Assembly (NCBI RefSeq): GCF_001522545.3
Contig: NC_031769.1
Location: 11,388,861-11,452,860, forward strand
Direction: 5' to 3'
Source of the DNA: Parus major
Taxonomy: Eukaryota > Chordata > Aves > Passeriformes > Paridae
DNA: 64,000 nucleotides
In this document: one piece after another, positions 37,976-49,565 of the stretch
Layout: the number at the start of each line of letters is the position of its first letter
How positions within the stretch are numbered: the stretch's first letter is position 1
Notes under the pieces: model-generated
What the model was told of the DNA's origin: nothing
The model's database searches: none
The model's input: only the letters and a program-made list of their open reading frames with translations
Position numbers and translations under genes: made by a program

Positions 37976-40104
37976 AGGAGTTTCCAGTGTTAATGACACT
38001 TGAAAGAATCAGAAGGTAGGTAAAAACCAGAATACAAAAAACCTCCACAACTTATTACATATAAATATTTTAATTTTTCTGCCAATCTTCTGATACTGTG
38101 GTTCTCATTCTTGAATGCTTTGGATTACCAAGGAGAATTATTCCCCTCTGTTTAACTTTAATAACTGGAGAACATTAAAATGTTATTATAGCTCAGTTTC
38201 CAACAATATATTTGATTGAAAGCAATAGGTGGGGAAGTGCAGCTGGAATCTGTTTCACACAGGATCAGGCTGTCGCTAAAGGACACAAAATGATTCACAC
38301 TACTACCCTCAGTGTTAGGACAAAAACCCGTGACTTTATTTTCTGACTCCAGAATTTACAGATTCTTGACAACAACCAGGGATTGGATAATTAAGTCACC
38401 ACCTTCCCAAGCACACTGGTCATGCAAAACGTTCATCAAAGATGTTTCTTAGAAGGAATGTGTAAACAACTTATGTTTGCAGGGCTTTCATGGGAATGTA
38501 ACTAAAACTATGAAATCATTATCAGAAGGTTTAATTTTCAGGGCGACATCAGGGTGCACTTCTGCTCACTCTGCTTGACTGCACTGTCCTTTTCATCATG
38601 TGGAAGTCACAGCACAGACTGGAGGGAGAGGCCAAAGCCTCTAGCACCCCATAGCCACAGGATTCAAAGCCAGGAGAGCAGAGCAGGCAGAGCTGCCTGG
38701 TCCTCTCCCCCTCTGCTAACCATGGGAGCTGTCCCAGCACATGTGCTTGATGTGGAGGCCTCATCTCCCTGCCTGCAGCCACCTCCAGGGCTGCTGCACT
38801 CAGTTTGGGTGAACCCCAAAGACCTGTTGGACCAGACACGTCCAACATGCCCCCATCCTCTCCCACATCCAGGATGGGACTGGGGAGCCCCAGGTTGTGC
38901 ACTGCAAACCTCACCTTCCAGCAGCCCTGCTCTCACCTCTGTGTGCTCTGACCCTGTCCAGCTCTCTTCAAACTTCATTAAAAAAGGATGAACCTCAAGA
39001 ACAGGTTTCACTAGTCAAGTATAGATAGTATTTCTAGATCTGGAGCTGAAGCTTTAGAGGTCATGAATTTCAAAAGTGCCAAATTCATTTTGAAAGCCAC
39101 TGGGATAAATGGACTGACAAGTGCAGGTATTTGGGTACATAAAGGCACAGGAAAACATCCCTTTTGGATCCAGAGCCAGTGATATATCTAAATCCTGTGG
39201 AAAGCAAAGTGACCTGCCTAGGTACCCAGGTATTTCTGAAATATTTAACTAGTTTCTTAGCACTCTATCATCATGATTGCTTTCTATACCACCTTGCAGG
39301 AATAAGTAAATGCTTGTGCTCTTCCTCCCCAGGATTCCATCTAAATCAATGAAGAATAATTACTTAATTTTGGATTATAATTTGTGTTACACTGTTGACT
39401 AAAGGCCAACTGCATTATACAAAATATAATAATTGTCTCTCTCCATAGATTAAAAGTTAAGATTTTTTTCAATGTATGTATTGTACTTTATTTTTTTCTT
39501 GAACAGAGTGTAAAGAGAGCTGTTCTGGGTCAGGCAGTGGCCACAGGAATATTTAACTCTGTGGAGCTGAAGACAGTAATTTCCCGTCTGGTGGGTTGAG
39601 TGACTGGAGCACACAACACGATGTGGATGAGCATATTTCTGGCTTAGAGCAGATGGCAGAAGATAAAATGTAAATATGTTTAAATCACCAGGAGTTTCCC
39701 CCCACAATCATTATGTTATTATATTTCAGTCTTTCAAAAAGCAGTTTACCTTTTATCAGCTCCTGTTAAGTAACAAACTATATCATCATGCAAATAGAGA
39801 GGACAGATGTTTGAGTCACAAAAGATAAATATCACCTGAAACAGCTATTGTTTTGAGTTCCTGAGTCTACTAAATAGTTATCTTCAGTGCAAATAAATGA
39901 TGTAACCCAAAGTGAGTCCAACAATACACTGGCAATGTAACTTGTGTGGTTTTCACAGGAGAATATTCAATCTGTGCAAACAGACTACCATCTGTAAACA
40001 GCAACATAAATAGGAAGTGTACATCTGATGTGCCTGCTCACCAGATCTGATCCTTCAGGGTGATGTGTACCCTCAGAGCCCTATAGGAGGAGAACATTTT
40101 CAAA
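37976..40104. other. Noncoding DNA with GC-richer block at 38540-39000
   Basis: The block 38540-39000 is the most extended GC-rich patch in the window and carries frames of 145 codons (plus) and 121 and 115 codons (minus) that all overlap. Their translations are rich in Pro, Ser and Gly without known domains. It is not CpG-rich enough to call a CpG island by eye. An unrecognised repeat is as likely as an exon. The rest is AT-rich unique DNA. Confidence 0.55.
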
Positions 40105-40200
40105 GCATTTATTTTCACAGTGAGACTCAGGAGCTGAAGGTCATTTCCAAATGGGACAGGATTTCAAGGTCACATAGTTGAGTGAATAGCATCAAGCCCT
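40105..40200 (-). mobile_element. Possible MIR-like SINE remnant, antisense
   Basis: The order 'ATTTATTTTCACAGTGAGAC', 'TCAGGAGCTGAAGGTCATTT', then 'AAGGTCACATAGTTGAGTGA' resembles the antisense MIR core followed by the 'caaggtcacacagct' motif. The middle is diverged, so this is a tentative call. Confidence 0.35.
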
Positions 40201-41239
40201 TAGATTCCCTTAAAAAAAAATCTACTAATTTTTCACAGTCAAATCCACAGCACTAATCACAAGCAAATGAATTTACTTTTAAACATAACACTACTCATCT
40301 ATCAGGCAGGACATTTTTAGAAGAAAAATGCTAAACAACCACTATTACTTTAAATTTCCAAGGCATAAAAAACCCACTTGTAAAAATACTTTTGATTTAC
40401 AAGGAGCTTGCATTGCACAAAACTGATAAGAAATAGATTATAAATTAAACATTTATGACCCAAGGAACTGCTGAGCAGACTTTGCTCTGAAGAACATCTG
40501 TAACAATAGACCCTAGACTCCAGAAATTTGAATTTGCCTGTTGTACTTTCTTAATTATTGTGCATGCTACAGCTATTTTGTCTCTGATAGGGTAATGGTA
40601 CAGTTGTGGAAATATTATTCTCTTAGGGATTTTCATATATAGTTTCTAGAGGGGAGCATTCCCATCTCAACATGCACACACAAGTGCCAGTACCATTAAT
40701 GGAAGTTATGTGCACCATTCAAAGGGAGAGCACACTCCTGAGTATGTAACTAAATCAACAAACCCCCAGTATTACCATAATGCTAGAGGTAGGACCAGAG
40801 CAAAATATTTAGAGATAAAGAATGAGCACAATTTCAGTCTTACCATATGTTATAATGGTGATATTATCTTCTGTCAAGGGACTCTGACTAGTCTTGATAA
40901 ATCTAAGTTGTAGAACTACAGCACAATGGAATGAAATGATGGTGTTATGAAGTGTATAAAGGCTGTTTCAGTTTTACCTTTACTTGCTGATGTACAGCAT
41001 CTCAGAATCGCAGCACAATAGCATTACTGAAATGTTCATCCTGTTCCTAATTTACACTTTGCTCTGGAAAATTGGTTTTACACCCATGATCAGGCCATTT
41101 TTACTCTAGTGCAGGAGTAAAAAAGTGAAAATGGGAATTACCTCCCTTAATGGCAAGTTCTGCCTTCATGTATACTGAACCTGTGTGACTAAAAACTTAA
41201 CCCCAACCATCCAATATTTCTTCTATATTTTTTAAGGAG
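40201..41239. other. Unique AT-rich noncoding DNA
   Basis: Nothing recognisable. Short frames (63 and 67 codons) have no known domain. Confidence 0.7.
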
Positions 41240-41530
41240 AATTACAAATCCAAATTAGACTATGATGCTTTTCTTAAAGTTAATTTCAGGTATTCTTTTT
41301 ACAATGCCACAATTAATTATTTACTCCAGAACAGAAATCCCAATTTAATTAATTACTCTGAAATTGGCTTTTAATCCCCTTATTTGTGTTAACAGCTCTT
41401 ATTAAGTCATTACCTTATTGCCTGAGTTATGCACAGTTTAGTGCATAAAGATTTTGCATGAAAACCATGCATGGATCATGTTTCTGCATGTACAATTATC
41501 CCATGCAAACTGACATGTTGGAAAGGAAAT
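41240..41530. promoter_or_regulatory. Candidate conserved noncoding element with clustered TAAT and octamer-like sites
   Basis: The left part has repeated TTAATTA cores (41300-41360). The right part has a perfect hairpin, TTATGCAC (41427-41434) and GTGCATAA (41441-41448) with loop AGTTTA, then TTTTGCATGAAAA, the 10-bp palindrome CCATGCATGG (41465-41474), CTGCATGTAC and CCCATGCAAACTG. This is an unusual density of ATGCA-type (POU/octamer-like) sites within 100 bp. No repeat family is recognised. Enhancer function is inferred from motif clustering only. Confidence 0.35.
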
Positions 41531-42813
41531 GGTACCACTGGTAGAGAGCAAATGGTTTTTTGGTTCAATGCCTTCAGTTTTACTGATCAGACATCACTAA
41601 CAGAGATGTAGCTTCATGTTCAAGCCCAGCAATGACACTGATTTTACTTCCTGAGGGTTAGAAGGGGACAGGTGTGCAGGGTATATAAGGCATACAAGAC
41701 AGGGCTTTTTTTAATTATCACCCACATGTAAAAAAAAAATTCATACCTTTATGTGTGAACTATAAATTTAAGATAAAAGTCTAAGTAGATACTCATTTCT
41801 AGTCATTACTTTTTAAAGCTGTGTTTGCAGCAGAGTGAAATTAAAGGAAAATATATTTTTTTTTAAAAAAAGGGATTTTGAAAAATCCTGAGAGGAAAAA
41901 ACATGTTGATGAGTTATTTGATGCACACTTTATAAGATGATGTTGTCAGAGTAATGTAGGCTACGGAAGTCCTGAACGAGGCCCAAATGAAAAGCCATAA
42001 AATGCATCTCGATGAACAGCAACTCTGTATTAAAACTCAGTTAGTAAGGTTACAAAGATAACAGTGCTTTTGTTATTTAGTATGGATTTCCTAATTGCAA
42101 AACACATTCTGATTTATTATAAAGACTATGATTAGATTAGGCCAAACAAATCAATATGCCTTTAATTAGTGGCATGGCTGCTGCTCCACTACCACCAAAG
42201 CCTAATTTTGAGTTCAGGATCCCAGGGTTGTATAAAAATGTTCTCCAGCACTGAAACTTCAGCTTTGTTTCACATACAGAGGAAGCCACTATACCAGAAA
42301 AAAAAAAAAAGAGAACAGTTTATACAGAAATGTATGAGCTGCTCTGTGCATTAATAGTAAAATAATCATCATTTATGTCCCATCCAATAGCTGTGGGCAT
42401 GCAATTTTATTTCAACAAAGTACTAGCTTGCATTACTGCTCATTGGATAATATTTCATATTAATTAGTGTTGCAGCCTTCTAGCCTATTTCTAAAGATGT
42501 CATTATGTGATTGGATACCACTGAGTCACCTAATCAATGAAACAAAAATTACTAACACAGAACAATTAATGGCAACTCCTCAGTCATGTTAAACTAGGGA
42601 AACAAGAAAGGTCTCACTTAACTAGGTGTGCCCAGGCAGTTATTGCACTCAAATATCTATATTTACATATCATCAGAAAACAGCATCTCCCAGTTTCAGA
42701 AGTTTCCTTTTTAACAAGTAATCATTACTATGATACAAAGAGATTTTAGGACAATAGGAAAAAGAGACAGGGACACGTGGGTACTAAATAATGTAAAAAA
42801 TGTAAACAGTGTG
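41531..42813. other. Unique AT-rich noncoding DNA
   Basis: No gene or transposon recognised. The stretches 42060-42175 and 42400-42560 have the same homeodomain-core texture (CTAATTGC, TTTAATTAGTGG, ATTAATTAGTG) as the preceding candidate and could belong to the same conserved neighbourhood. An A12 run lies at about 42300-42311. Confidence 0.55.
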
Positions 42814-42833
42814 CATATATATATTTATATATT

Positions 42834-42864
<31 letters not shown>

Positions 42865-42875
42865 ATATATATATT
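42814..42875. repeat. (TA)n microsatellite with TTTA interruptions
   Basis: About 60 bp of alternating A and T interrupted by three TT steps, probably length-polymorphic. The isoleucine/tyrosine-rich plus-strand frame at 42730-42936 is caused by this repeat. Confidence 0.95.
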
Positions 42876-44009
42876 TGTTCTTTTTAAACAGACACAGCTG
42901 AGCTTGGCAATAGGGAGGTCACATGGACCTCTGTGATTATTGCATGCAGAGGTCCCCCAGAAAGAGATGTGGTGCCTACTTTTGGTATTTTGGTGAAAAA
43001 CTCTTTCCTTTAGACTTGAAGAACATTTACTTATTAGTAAATGTATAGTTCCATTTATTTATTAACAGATCAGAGCAAAGTGCTGCCAGAACAACGTGTA
43101 CAATTCAGCCAAATAACTGCAAACATGTGCTCATTTTTTGCCCTCTCTGTGATTGGAGACAGACAGATGATTCTTCTATGAAAAAAAATAAGCATGAGAT
43201 TAAAATTGTACCCAAACCAGAGCCACAAAAACATTGCCACTGTTTCCAGAGAGATGTTTTAAAGAGATAAACAGAGCAGATGAGTTATTCAGAGGATATT
43301 CAGGATCCCAAAAGTTTCTCTCCTGCCCATTTCCTCCACAACTGAATCTCTTTTATCCCTGATTCACATAAATTAGGGGCTCATAGCACCACATTTTAAT
43401 GCCATAAGAGCTGCAATAAGTGGCAAAACCACACTTCTTTAGCTATTTCTATCTTCTTGTATGTTCCAAGGAATTATAGTAGTCTAAAAATGGCCACAAA
43501 CAGAAGTTAAGAAAAATAGTTTGACATGCTTTAAGTCTTGCTCAGCTGTGGGAGATTTGCTGCTTCTTTGCTCTTTGGTGAGTGTCCAGTTTGCTCCCTG
43601 AGGGCCCTGTGCAAAATTATGTACCCCCTGTCCCCAGCTCCAAGTTTGCTCTCCCAATCTACTATTTCTTTTAAATTTCTTTACTGAGATTTTTTTCCCA
43701 TCTCCTGTGTGTCTGTCTTTAAACTTGTCTCTTTAGAATCAGGAACCCAGTTATTGAAAATCCCTTTTGAAATCTTTGAATCTAGAAATAATCTAGAAAT
43801 TATTTCTAAACCATTGTGTTCTAGAGGTTTTAGGTGAAAGAAAGTATTTTTCACAAAATAATCAACTAAACATTTTGACTGACCCTCAGCTACCTCCTGT
43901 AACTTCACAGAAACAAGATAATACTCAAAGCCTTCAAAATCTGACTTGGAACAAAAATCCAAGATTCGATTTAAAGTCATTCAAGGACTCATTTGTTGTG
44001 AGATTGTCC
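42876..44009. other. Unique AT-rich noncoding DNA
   Basis: No recognisable gene or transposon. A minus-strand 99-codon frame (43681-43980) has no known domain and no splice context that I can see. The inverted repeat at 43783-43808 is listed separately. Confidence 0.65.
43783..43808. repeat. Perfect 10-bp inverted repeat
   Basis: TAGAAATAAT at 43783-43792 pairs exactly with ATTATTTCTA at 43799-43808 around a 6-base loop CTAGAA. The TCTAGAAAT motif also recurs as a direct repeat. AT-rich composition makes a chance origin plausible. Confidence 0.8.
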
Positions 44010-44385
44010 TGCTCTGCTCTTGCACTGGTGTGGCCTCACCTTGAGTTGTGCAATTTTGTGCACAGCAATGTAAGAAAGATTTTAAGCTATGAGAGAGCCT
44101 CCAAAGGAAAACAACAAAGATGAGGAGTGTGAGGAGCAGCTGGGGTCACTTGGTCTGTTCAGCCTGGAGGAGCTGAGGGGAGCCCTCACTGCAGCTACAG
44201 CTCCTGCTGGGAGGAAGAGGAGAGGCAGGCTCTGATCTCTGCTCTGTGGTGACAGTGACAGGACCCGAGGGAATGGCCTGAAGTTGTGTCAGGGGAGGTT
44301 TAGGTTGGATATTAGAAAAAGGTTCTTCCTCCAGAGGTTGGTTGGGCACTGGAGCAGGCTCCCCAGGGAAGTGTTTCTCTTAGTG
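44010..44385 (+). mobile_element. CR1 LINE fragment, sense
   Basis: The sense CR1 motifs appear in order. A 'CTCTGCTCTTGCACTGGTGT' and 'GGCCTCACCTTGAGT' block (44012-44047) is followed by 'TCTGTTCAGCCTGGAGGAGC' near 44154, 'CTGAGGGGAGCCCTCACTGC' near 44173, 'GTGACAGGACCCGAGGGAAT' near 44256, and 'GGGGAGGTTTAGGTTGGATA' near 44292. 'GGGCACTGGAGCAGGCTCCC' near 44344 is the last. The true 3' terminus is missing, so the copy is truncated or interrupted at about 44385. The minus-strand frame at 44146-44349 is residual. Confidence 0.88.
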
Positions 44386-47300
44386 TTTATTCTTGGATCA
44401 GGAGTGAGATTTTGAAGTAAACCCTCCTGTTATTCCCTTTTAGCATGCTTTGGATCGCATTGCTGAGCTGCCAGAGCTCACAGACTGCAGTGGAACCAAA
44501 ACCTGTCTATAATTAGCAAGTAGTGCAGTCAAACAGGAATGGGTCCCCAGAGCAAACCTGCTGGTGCTGATGTTCAGTCTCTGTGCATGAGTTTTATGTG
44601 CATTGTCTCTGGTCTACAGACTGAATAGGCAAGAGCTGGAATTATCAAATATAATTTCAAAAAAAGCTTAAGGAAATCCCAACTCAGCATATTCTCTGAT
44701 GCTGTAATTGTTTCAGTAGGTTTTCCTAAAGGAAATCCAGTAGAGACTTCCTGAAAAAATTTTATTTGAGAACGGATTTAAAATTTTCCCTATATTTTTT
44801 TTATGTTCATAAAATAATGTGCCTTATTTGTCAGGGAGAGATCATGACTGCTTCAAAATAGAGTGATGATCTCCATGTTTACTAAACTCTTTTTCTTACT
44901 GTAGTACCTCTTTCCTGTGGAAAATTGTAAGATTCTTTGTTCACAGCAGTTATGCCTTTGTCCAAGAAAAAAAATATTTTTAAATTTCACTATTTGCTGA
45001 CAATTTCCCAAATGAAATGAAAATTACTAAGCTGACTAGGCTTTCCAAGGTACCAGTGGATACTCGTAGCTCATAGTCAAGAACAGAAATGAGAATGCAC
45101 TCAGATATAAAGGAATTATATTCATGCTCAGTATATAAAAGTCATAAAAAAAGAAACCCACAAGTGCAGGTGTGACTTTATTTAACCTTGATGTTTTGCT
45201 ATCTGGTCATGTTTGAGGTTGGCACCTTTATTAACTGCAGAAAATTAGTCTCAGGCTGTGTTTCAAGGGAGAACACAACTTAGTAAATATCAAAATGGAT
45301 CAAATGCTAAAGAAAAATTTAATTCTGTATTGCTTTGTTTTTAACCTGGATTTTCAGGGAATATTGAGCCAGCAGTAAGGCCAGGGTCCTGACACACTGT
45401 GGCTGCTAGAAGGAACCTGATGTTAGCCCTGTATATGTGTCTTTGTCATGCTGAATTAGTGCAAAAGCCAGACAAGCAAAAGCCTTTGCTACTCCATTTC
45501 TCACAGACAGAGCAAACAGCACTGCACATCTCCTTCACTCTCTTTGCATGCAACAGCAACACAGGCAGCATGTCAAAGGGCTCAAAATACTTGCATTCAT
45601 TTCCTATTTCTACCCTGAAAGTGAATCAAGGACACTTTTCAGAATTTCAATGAAATTTTTCAGCAGAGAGAATGCAGATGGGGCAGTTGAGTGTTGAGCA
45701 TTTAGGTTTTTTCAGCCAGTCTAGAGAGATTAGATGCAAGCAAGGTTTGGACATGCAATTGTAGCAGTCAGCATACAGGCAGACAGTGCTTGTGCTCCTC
45801 TGCTTAAAACATGATGGCAACAGAGATGGCAAATCCCCAAAGCCACAATTCCTGTTACCCCCCAGTCTGGAGCCAGTGGCAACAGCAGAGGCAGCTGTCA
45901 GCAAACCCCTGCCTGTTCTTTGGCTCATGCCCTGCCTTTTCACTCTTTATGCCAGCAGAAAAATGCCAGCCCAAACTAGATTCCAGTTCCTCATCCATGA
46001 GGTGGTAAAATTCAATTTTGCATGGAAAGGTACATATGCACAAGAATTAGGGGCTGTGGATTTGTTTTCTGGTGCTTCCTCTAAGGTTATTTCTGCGCTA
46101 TTTTTGCATACATCTCATCCCTGCTTTTTCAATAACTATGTTCATATGGCAAAAGACCAGATCCTGACTTTTTTTAAGTCTTAAAGAAAACAGTAGTCAT
46201 TATTTTGAAGCCTCAGGTTCACAGTGTGGTGTTGAGAATGGCTTATAGACATATTTCTGTCAGAATCTGGGCTTTCTTCTACCACCAAATGTCCCCAGAA
46301 CCTTGCTATTCCCTTGGTCTGTGAGCAGAAATACACAGTTCTCCCAGGTCCTGCCTGTCTTCATGCACAAGCAGATCAGTGGAGTTCTGAGTTGCCTGTA
46401 CAAGCTGTGTTGCTCATGCAGAGAGTGACAGCATTCCACACAGTTGTTCTGGTGATTGCACTTAGATTATTCCATAAATTCATAGTAGATGCAATTTCAA
46501 ATAAAAGGTAAAACGCTATTATGGAACTTTGAAGGTGATGTTCATGTTACACCACAGGGCACCAAATTAATAACAGCTTTGGAAAGAGTTAAAACATTTG
46601 CCAGGGGAACTCATTCAAATGCACTTCATTACATCAGCTGGGAAATATTTCTGCTTTGCAAACACAGCAGAAGAAACAGGAGCTGTTCTGTTCCCTAAAA
46701 CAGAGCTATTTCCCATTAACACCATTCACAACCACAGCTCTGCCAGACAATGGGCACCTTGTCATTCCCTACAGGGCACCTGTGGGGACAGGTGGCTGCT
46801 TCCCTGCAGCATGGTGGGGGGCTGGGGCACCCCAGCAGAGGCTCCAAACCACAGTCACACCACACATTTCTGCTCCTGGTGGAACTAAATCCCACTGAGT
46901 CGTAAATATGGACTCAGCAGTGTGGTTGCTGCATTCATTTTTTCGCTGCACAATGCCATAGGAGATTATTAGGCTTAGCAGCTGATTTTTGCTTGTAGAA
47001 TGGATCAATGATCATTGATAACAGAGTCACTTTTTTATACGCTTATTTTAGTCAACAAACTGTTGTAGCATGGCAGCTCTGATTATTCAGCTGTGCTGTA
47101 AATTGAATTTCCTTCCTCATACAAATACAAGAGTACTTTCCTTGCTTTTCTTCACTCATTGGGTTACAATTATTAAACCTATAAGAAAACTCACATATTT
47201 ACCAACAGTAGAAAGAGACAGAGAGGAAAGGGAGGTTTCCATTAAAAATGTTTCTCTCTTCTTTGTGTTATTCTTAACATTTAGCTCAAATATAGTTTTG

Positions 47301-48429
47301 CTCAGAAGTCCCTGCTAAGAGAGAAGTTCCATTATGGTGCTTCTGGTTATACAGACTTCATAAAAAAAATTTGACTTTGACTTCACTTTGCTGGAGTTTC
47401 TCTTCTGGTGTTTGACAAACATTTTTGAGCAGTATTGTCTCTCCTGTCCCAGTGAATAAGTTAATTTATTGTAGTATCTTTGTGCCTGATTTAAAAAAAC
47501 TCATGTCTTGACTGGAGCATCTTGTAACAGTAACATGTTAGATTAATAATATAAAAATTTTGAGAAGACAATGTGAAAGAAATGAAAGTAAGTTTTCCCT
47601 TTAGAAAGTAGTTGTTCCTTGAGGATGTAGAGTGTTTTCATGTGGCCAATGAAGTGTACCTAAGCAAAACCTATGTGTTTACCACTATGGTCAAAACTGT
47701 TTTTTAAATAGGTTTTCCACTATGGTCAGAATTTATTTCCTGCAGAAAAAGTACAAAAAATCAAAAATTTTTTATCAAAAAAATGATATGAAATATTCCA
47801 AGAAAAAAGACTGATTTTTGCACAAAGCATTTGGACTTCACTTTTTGAAGCAGAATATTTTTCCTCTTACAGTAGATATTTCCTGCCAAAAAAATATTTT
47901 TTATTCTTTACCAGAAAAAAAGGAGAAAAGAATCCTCTGGTAGTTGCAAAAGATACTTGAGCTTTAGTCCTCAAACTGTAGACCATGAAATAATTGCAGC
48001 ATTTCTTTCATGATTCATTTCCAATAGATTAATATATCAATGAAAATGTCATCAATAATTCACAAATGCTACAATAAGAAAAATGCACTGAGTAAACAAC
48101 TGGCTATTTATTACTTACATTCTCAGTATTGGTTATTACAGTTAAATGATGTAACCATTAGATATAATAATTATTCAGTCAAAAAAATTGGTTATTTATC
48201 ATAAATCCATATAAAAAAATTAAATGCAAGGATGTAACCACTGGTGGCAAGAGGGTTTTTTAACAGTATTCTACAAAGAAAACCACAGTCTTTGCCTAAA
48301 GACCTTTTTTAATGACAAAACCCCCCAAACATTAGATGGCAAAGGCATTCTGTATATGTAAATGGGTAAAGTGAAATGCAGATGCAGATAGCCTATATAC
48401 AGTTATAAACTCTTTCCCAATTGTTTGTA
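44386..48429. other. Noncoding DNA with GC-richer patches at 45780-45970 and 46730-46880
   Basis: Frames up to 132 codons (45786-46184, plus) occur, but each GC-richer patch has competing frames on the other strand, and none has a known domain. A repeated CCACTATGGTCA occurs at 47682 and 47717 (35 bp apart). The stretch 47740-48240 is AT-rich with many A- and T-runs. I cannot support a gene. Confidence 0.6.
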
Positions 48430-48530
48430 GCCAGCCAGTTAAGCCATTAACATGCTGTGTTTACTGTGATCTGCCTCAGTTTTCCCCTTTCTCATAAAAA
48501 TGACTCATCTGATAAAGCCAAAGGAGACAG
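48430..48530 (+). mobile_element. Possible MIR-like SINE remnant, sense
   Basis: 'TGATCTGCCTCAGTTTTCCC' followed by 'TTCTCATAAAAATGACTCAT' resembles the sense MIR 'cctcagtttcctcatctgtaaaatg' core, but flanking motifs are lost. This is a weak call. Confidence 0.25.
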
Positions 48531-49439
48531 CTCTTCACTGCACAGCTTTCATCCCACTTGAACCCTTTTGAGATGTACACATAAAACGAGCTGCATGAAG
48601 GCTTTTAATATTAGGAAAGGAAAATCTACTCTTAGTGTTTTTATGGCTCATGTTTTATATTCAGTCTTGCTTCTGAGTAGCTATGTTGGATTTCCTCTGA
48701 CCACGCACAAATGGGCTCCAGCCTGCTGTGTGCTGCATGTACCAACCACACAGACCTGGGGATTCCTGCCCTGCTGGGGCTCCACCAGCACAGCCCATAG
48801 TTCCAGTCAGAGGTGAAATGAAAAACATTCTATGCAGAAAAAGATCACCTTATTTTTATGCATGCAACTATGTAAAACATGTGAGAAATCTGTGTTTTTC
48901 TTTGGGAAGGGATAATATTGTTGCTGCAGCACCAGGTCTGCAATTCTTTTTCATTCACAAAATGAGTCAAAATCTGTCTTCATTTACTCTCAGCTTGTCA
49001 TTGTATGACCAAGGTCATATGTATTTTGTGATTACAAAAGAGGAAGAATTAATTTTATTGCTTGAGTCTGAAAAGTAACCAATTTTGACTTCCAGTTTTT
49101 GTCATAACAGAGTGTTATGTCCTAACCCCTTGCCCTTCAGAGGAAACACTGGAGGACTGTGTTGGCTGGGGGATTACTAATGTGCCTCTCTGCTCCATTA
49201 GCTCCTCTCCTCCTTTATATTCCATATTCAGTTTGTGGAATATGTGTGCTTGTTTTTTGCCCAGTCTCCTTTGGAACTGCCCCAGCCTGTGTCCCTCATG
49301 GCTTTGTGAGGCCAAATGATGCCCTGGGATCTTCTAAAGCGGATTAGAGCAGCTCCAAACCCAGCAGTTTCTGGAAATGCTCCTTGGATGAGTGGATAGC
49401 CCAGGTGTGAGGGACCTCAGCTGGTCTCCAGTACAATCA
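48531..49439. other. Noncoding DNA, mixed composition
   Basis: Frames of 82 and 116 codons overlap at 48568-49078 without known domains. The plus-strand and minus-strand frames at 49115-49347 mirror each other. No repeat family is recognised. Confidence 0.6.
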
Positions 49440-49565
49440 AGGCAGGGTCTGACAGGAGGTCAGACCTGATTGTTCAGAACCTTGAAAACACTCATGGATG
49501 GAGACTGAGCTGCATCTCTGGACAACCTTCCTCTGCTTAACTACCTCTCCTATTTTTACCAGGAC
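49440..49565 (-). mobile_element. Degenerate CR1 LINE fragment, antisense
   Basis: The stretch 'GAGGTCAGACCTGATTGTTC', 'AGAACCTTGAAAACACTCAT', 'GGATGGAGACTGAGCTGCAT' and 'CTCTGGACAACCTTCCTCTG' follows the antisense CR1 inner 3' region (the part around 'catggatggagactgcacaac...ctgggcaacctgttccag'). The terminal repeats are absent. The moderately GC-rich flank to the left (49340-49440) may be part of the same copy. Confidence 0.6.

Noticed and set aside
37341..38048. 235- and 149-codon minus-strand frames
   Set aside because: They run through 345 unknown bases and a pentanucleotide repeat that translates to a monotonous Gly/Lys/Arg/Glu pattern. They are artefacts of the satellite and the gap.
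45786..46184. 132-codon plus-strand frame
   Set aside because: Competing frames on the minus strand (98 and 62 codons), no domain, and no splice context.
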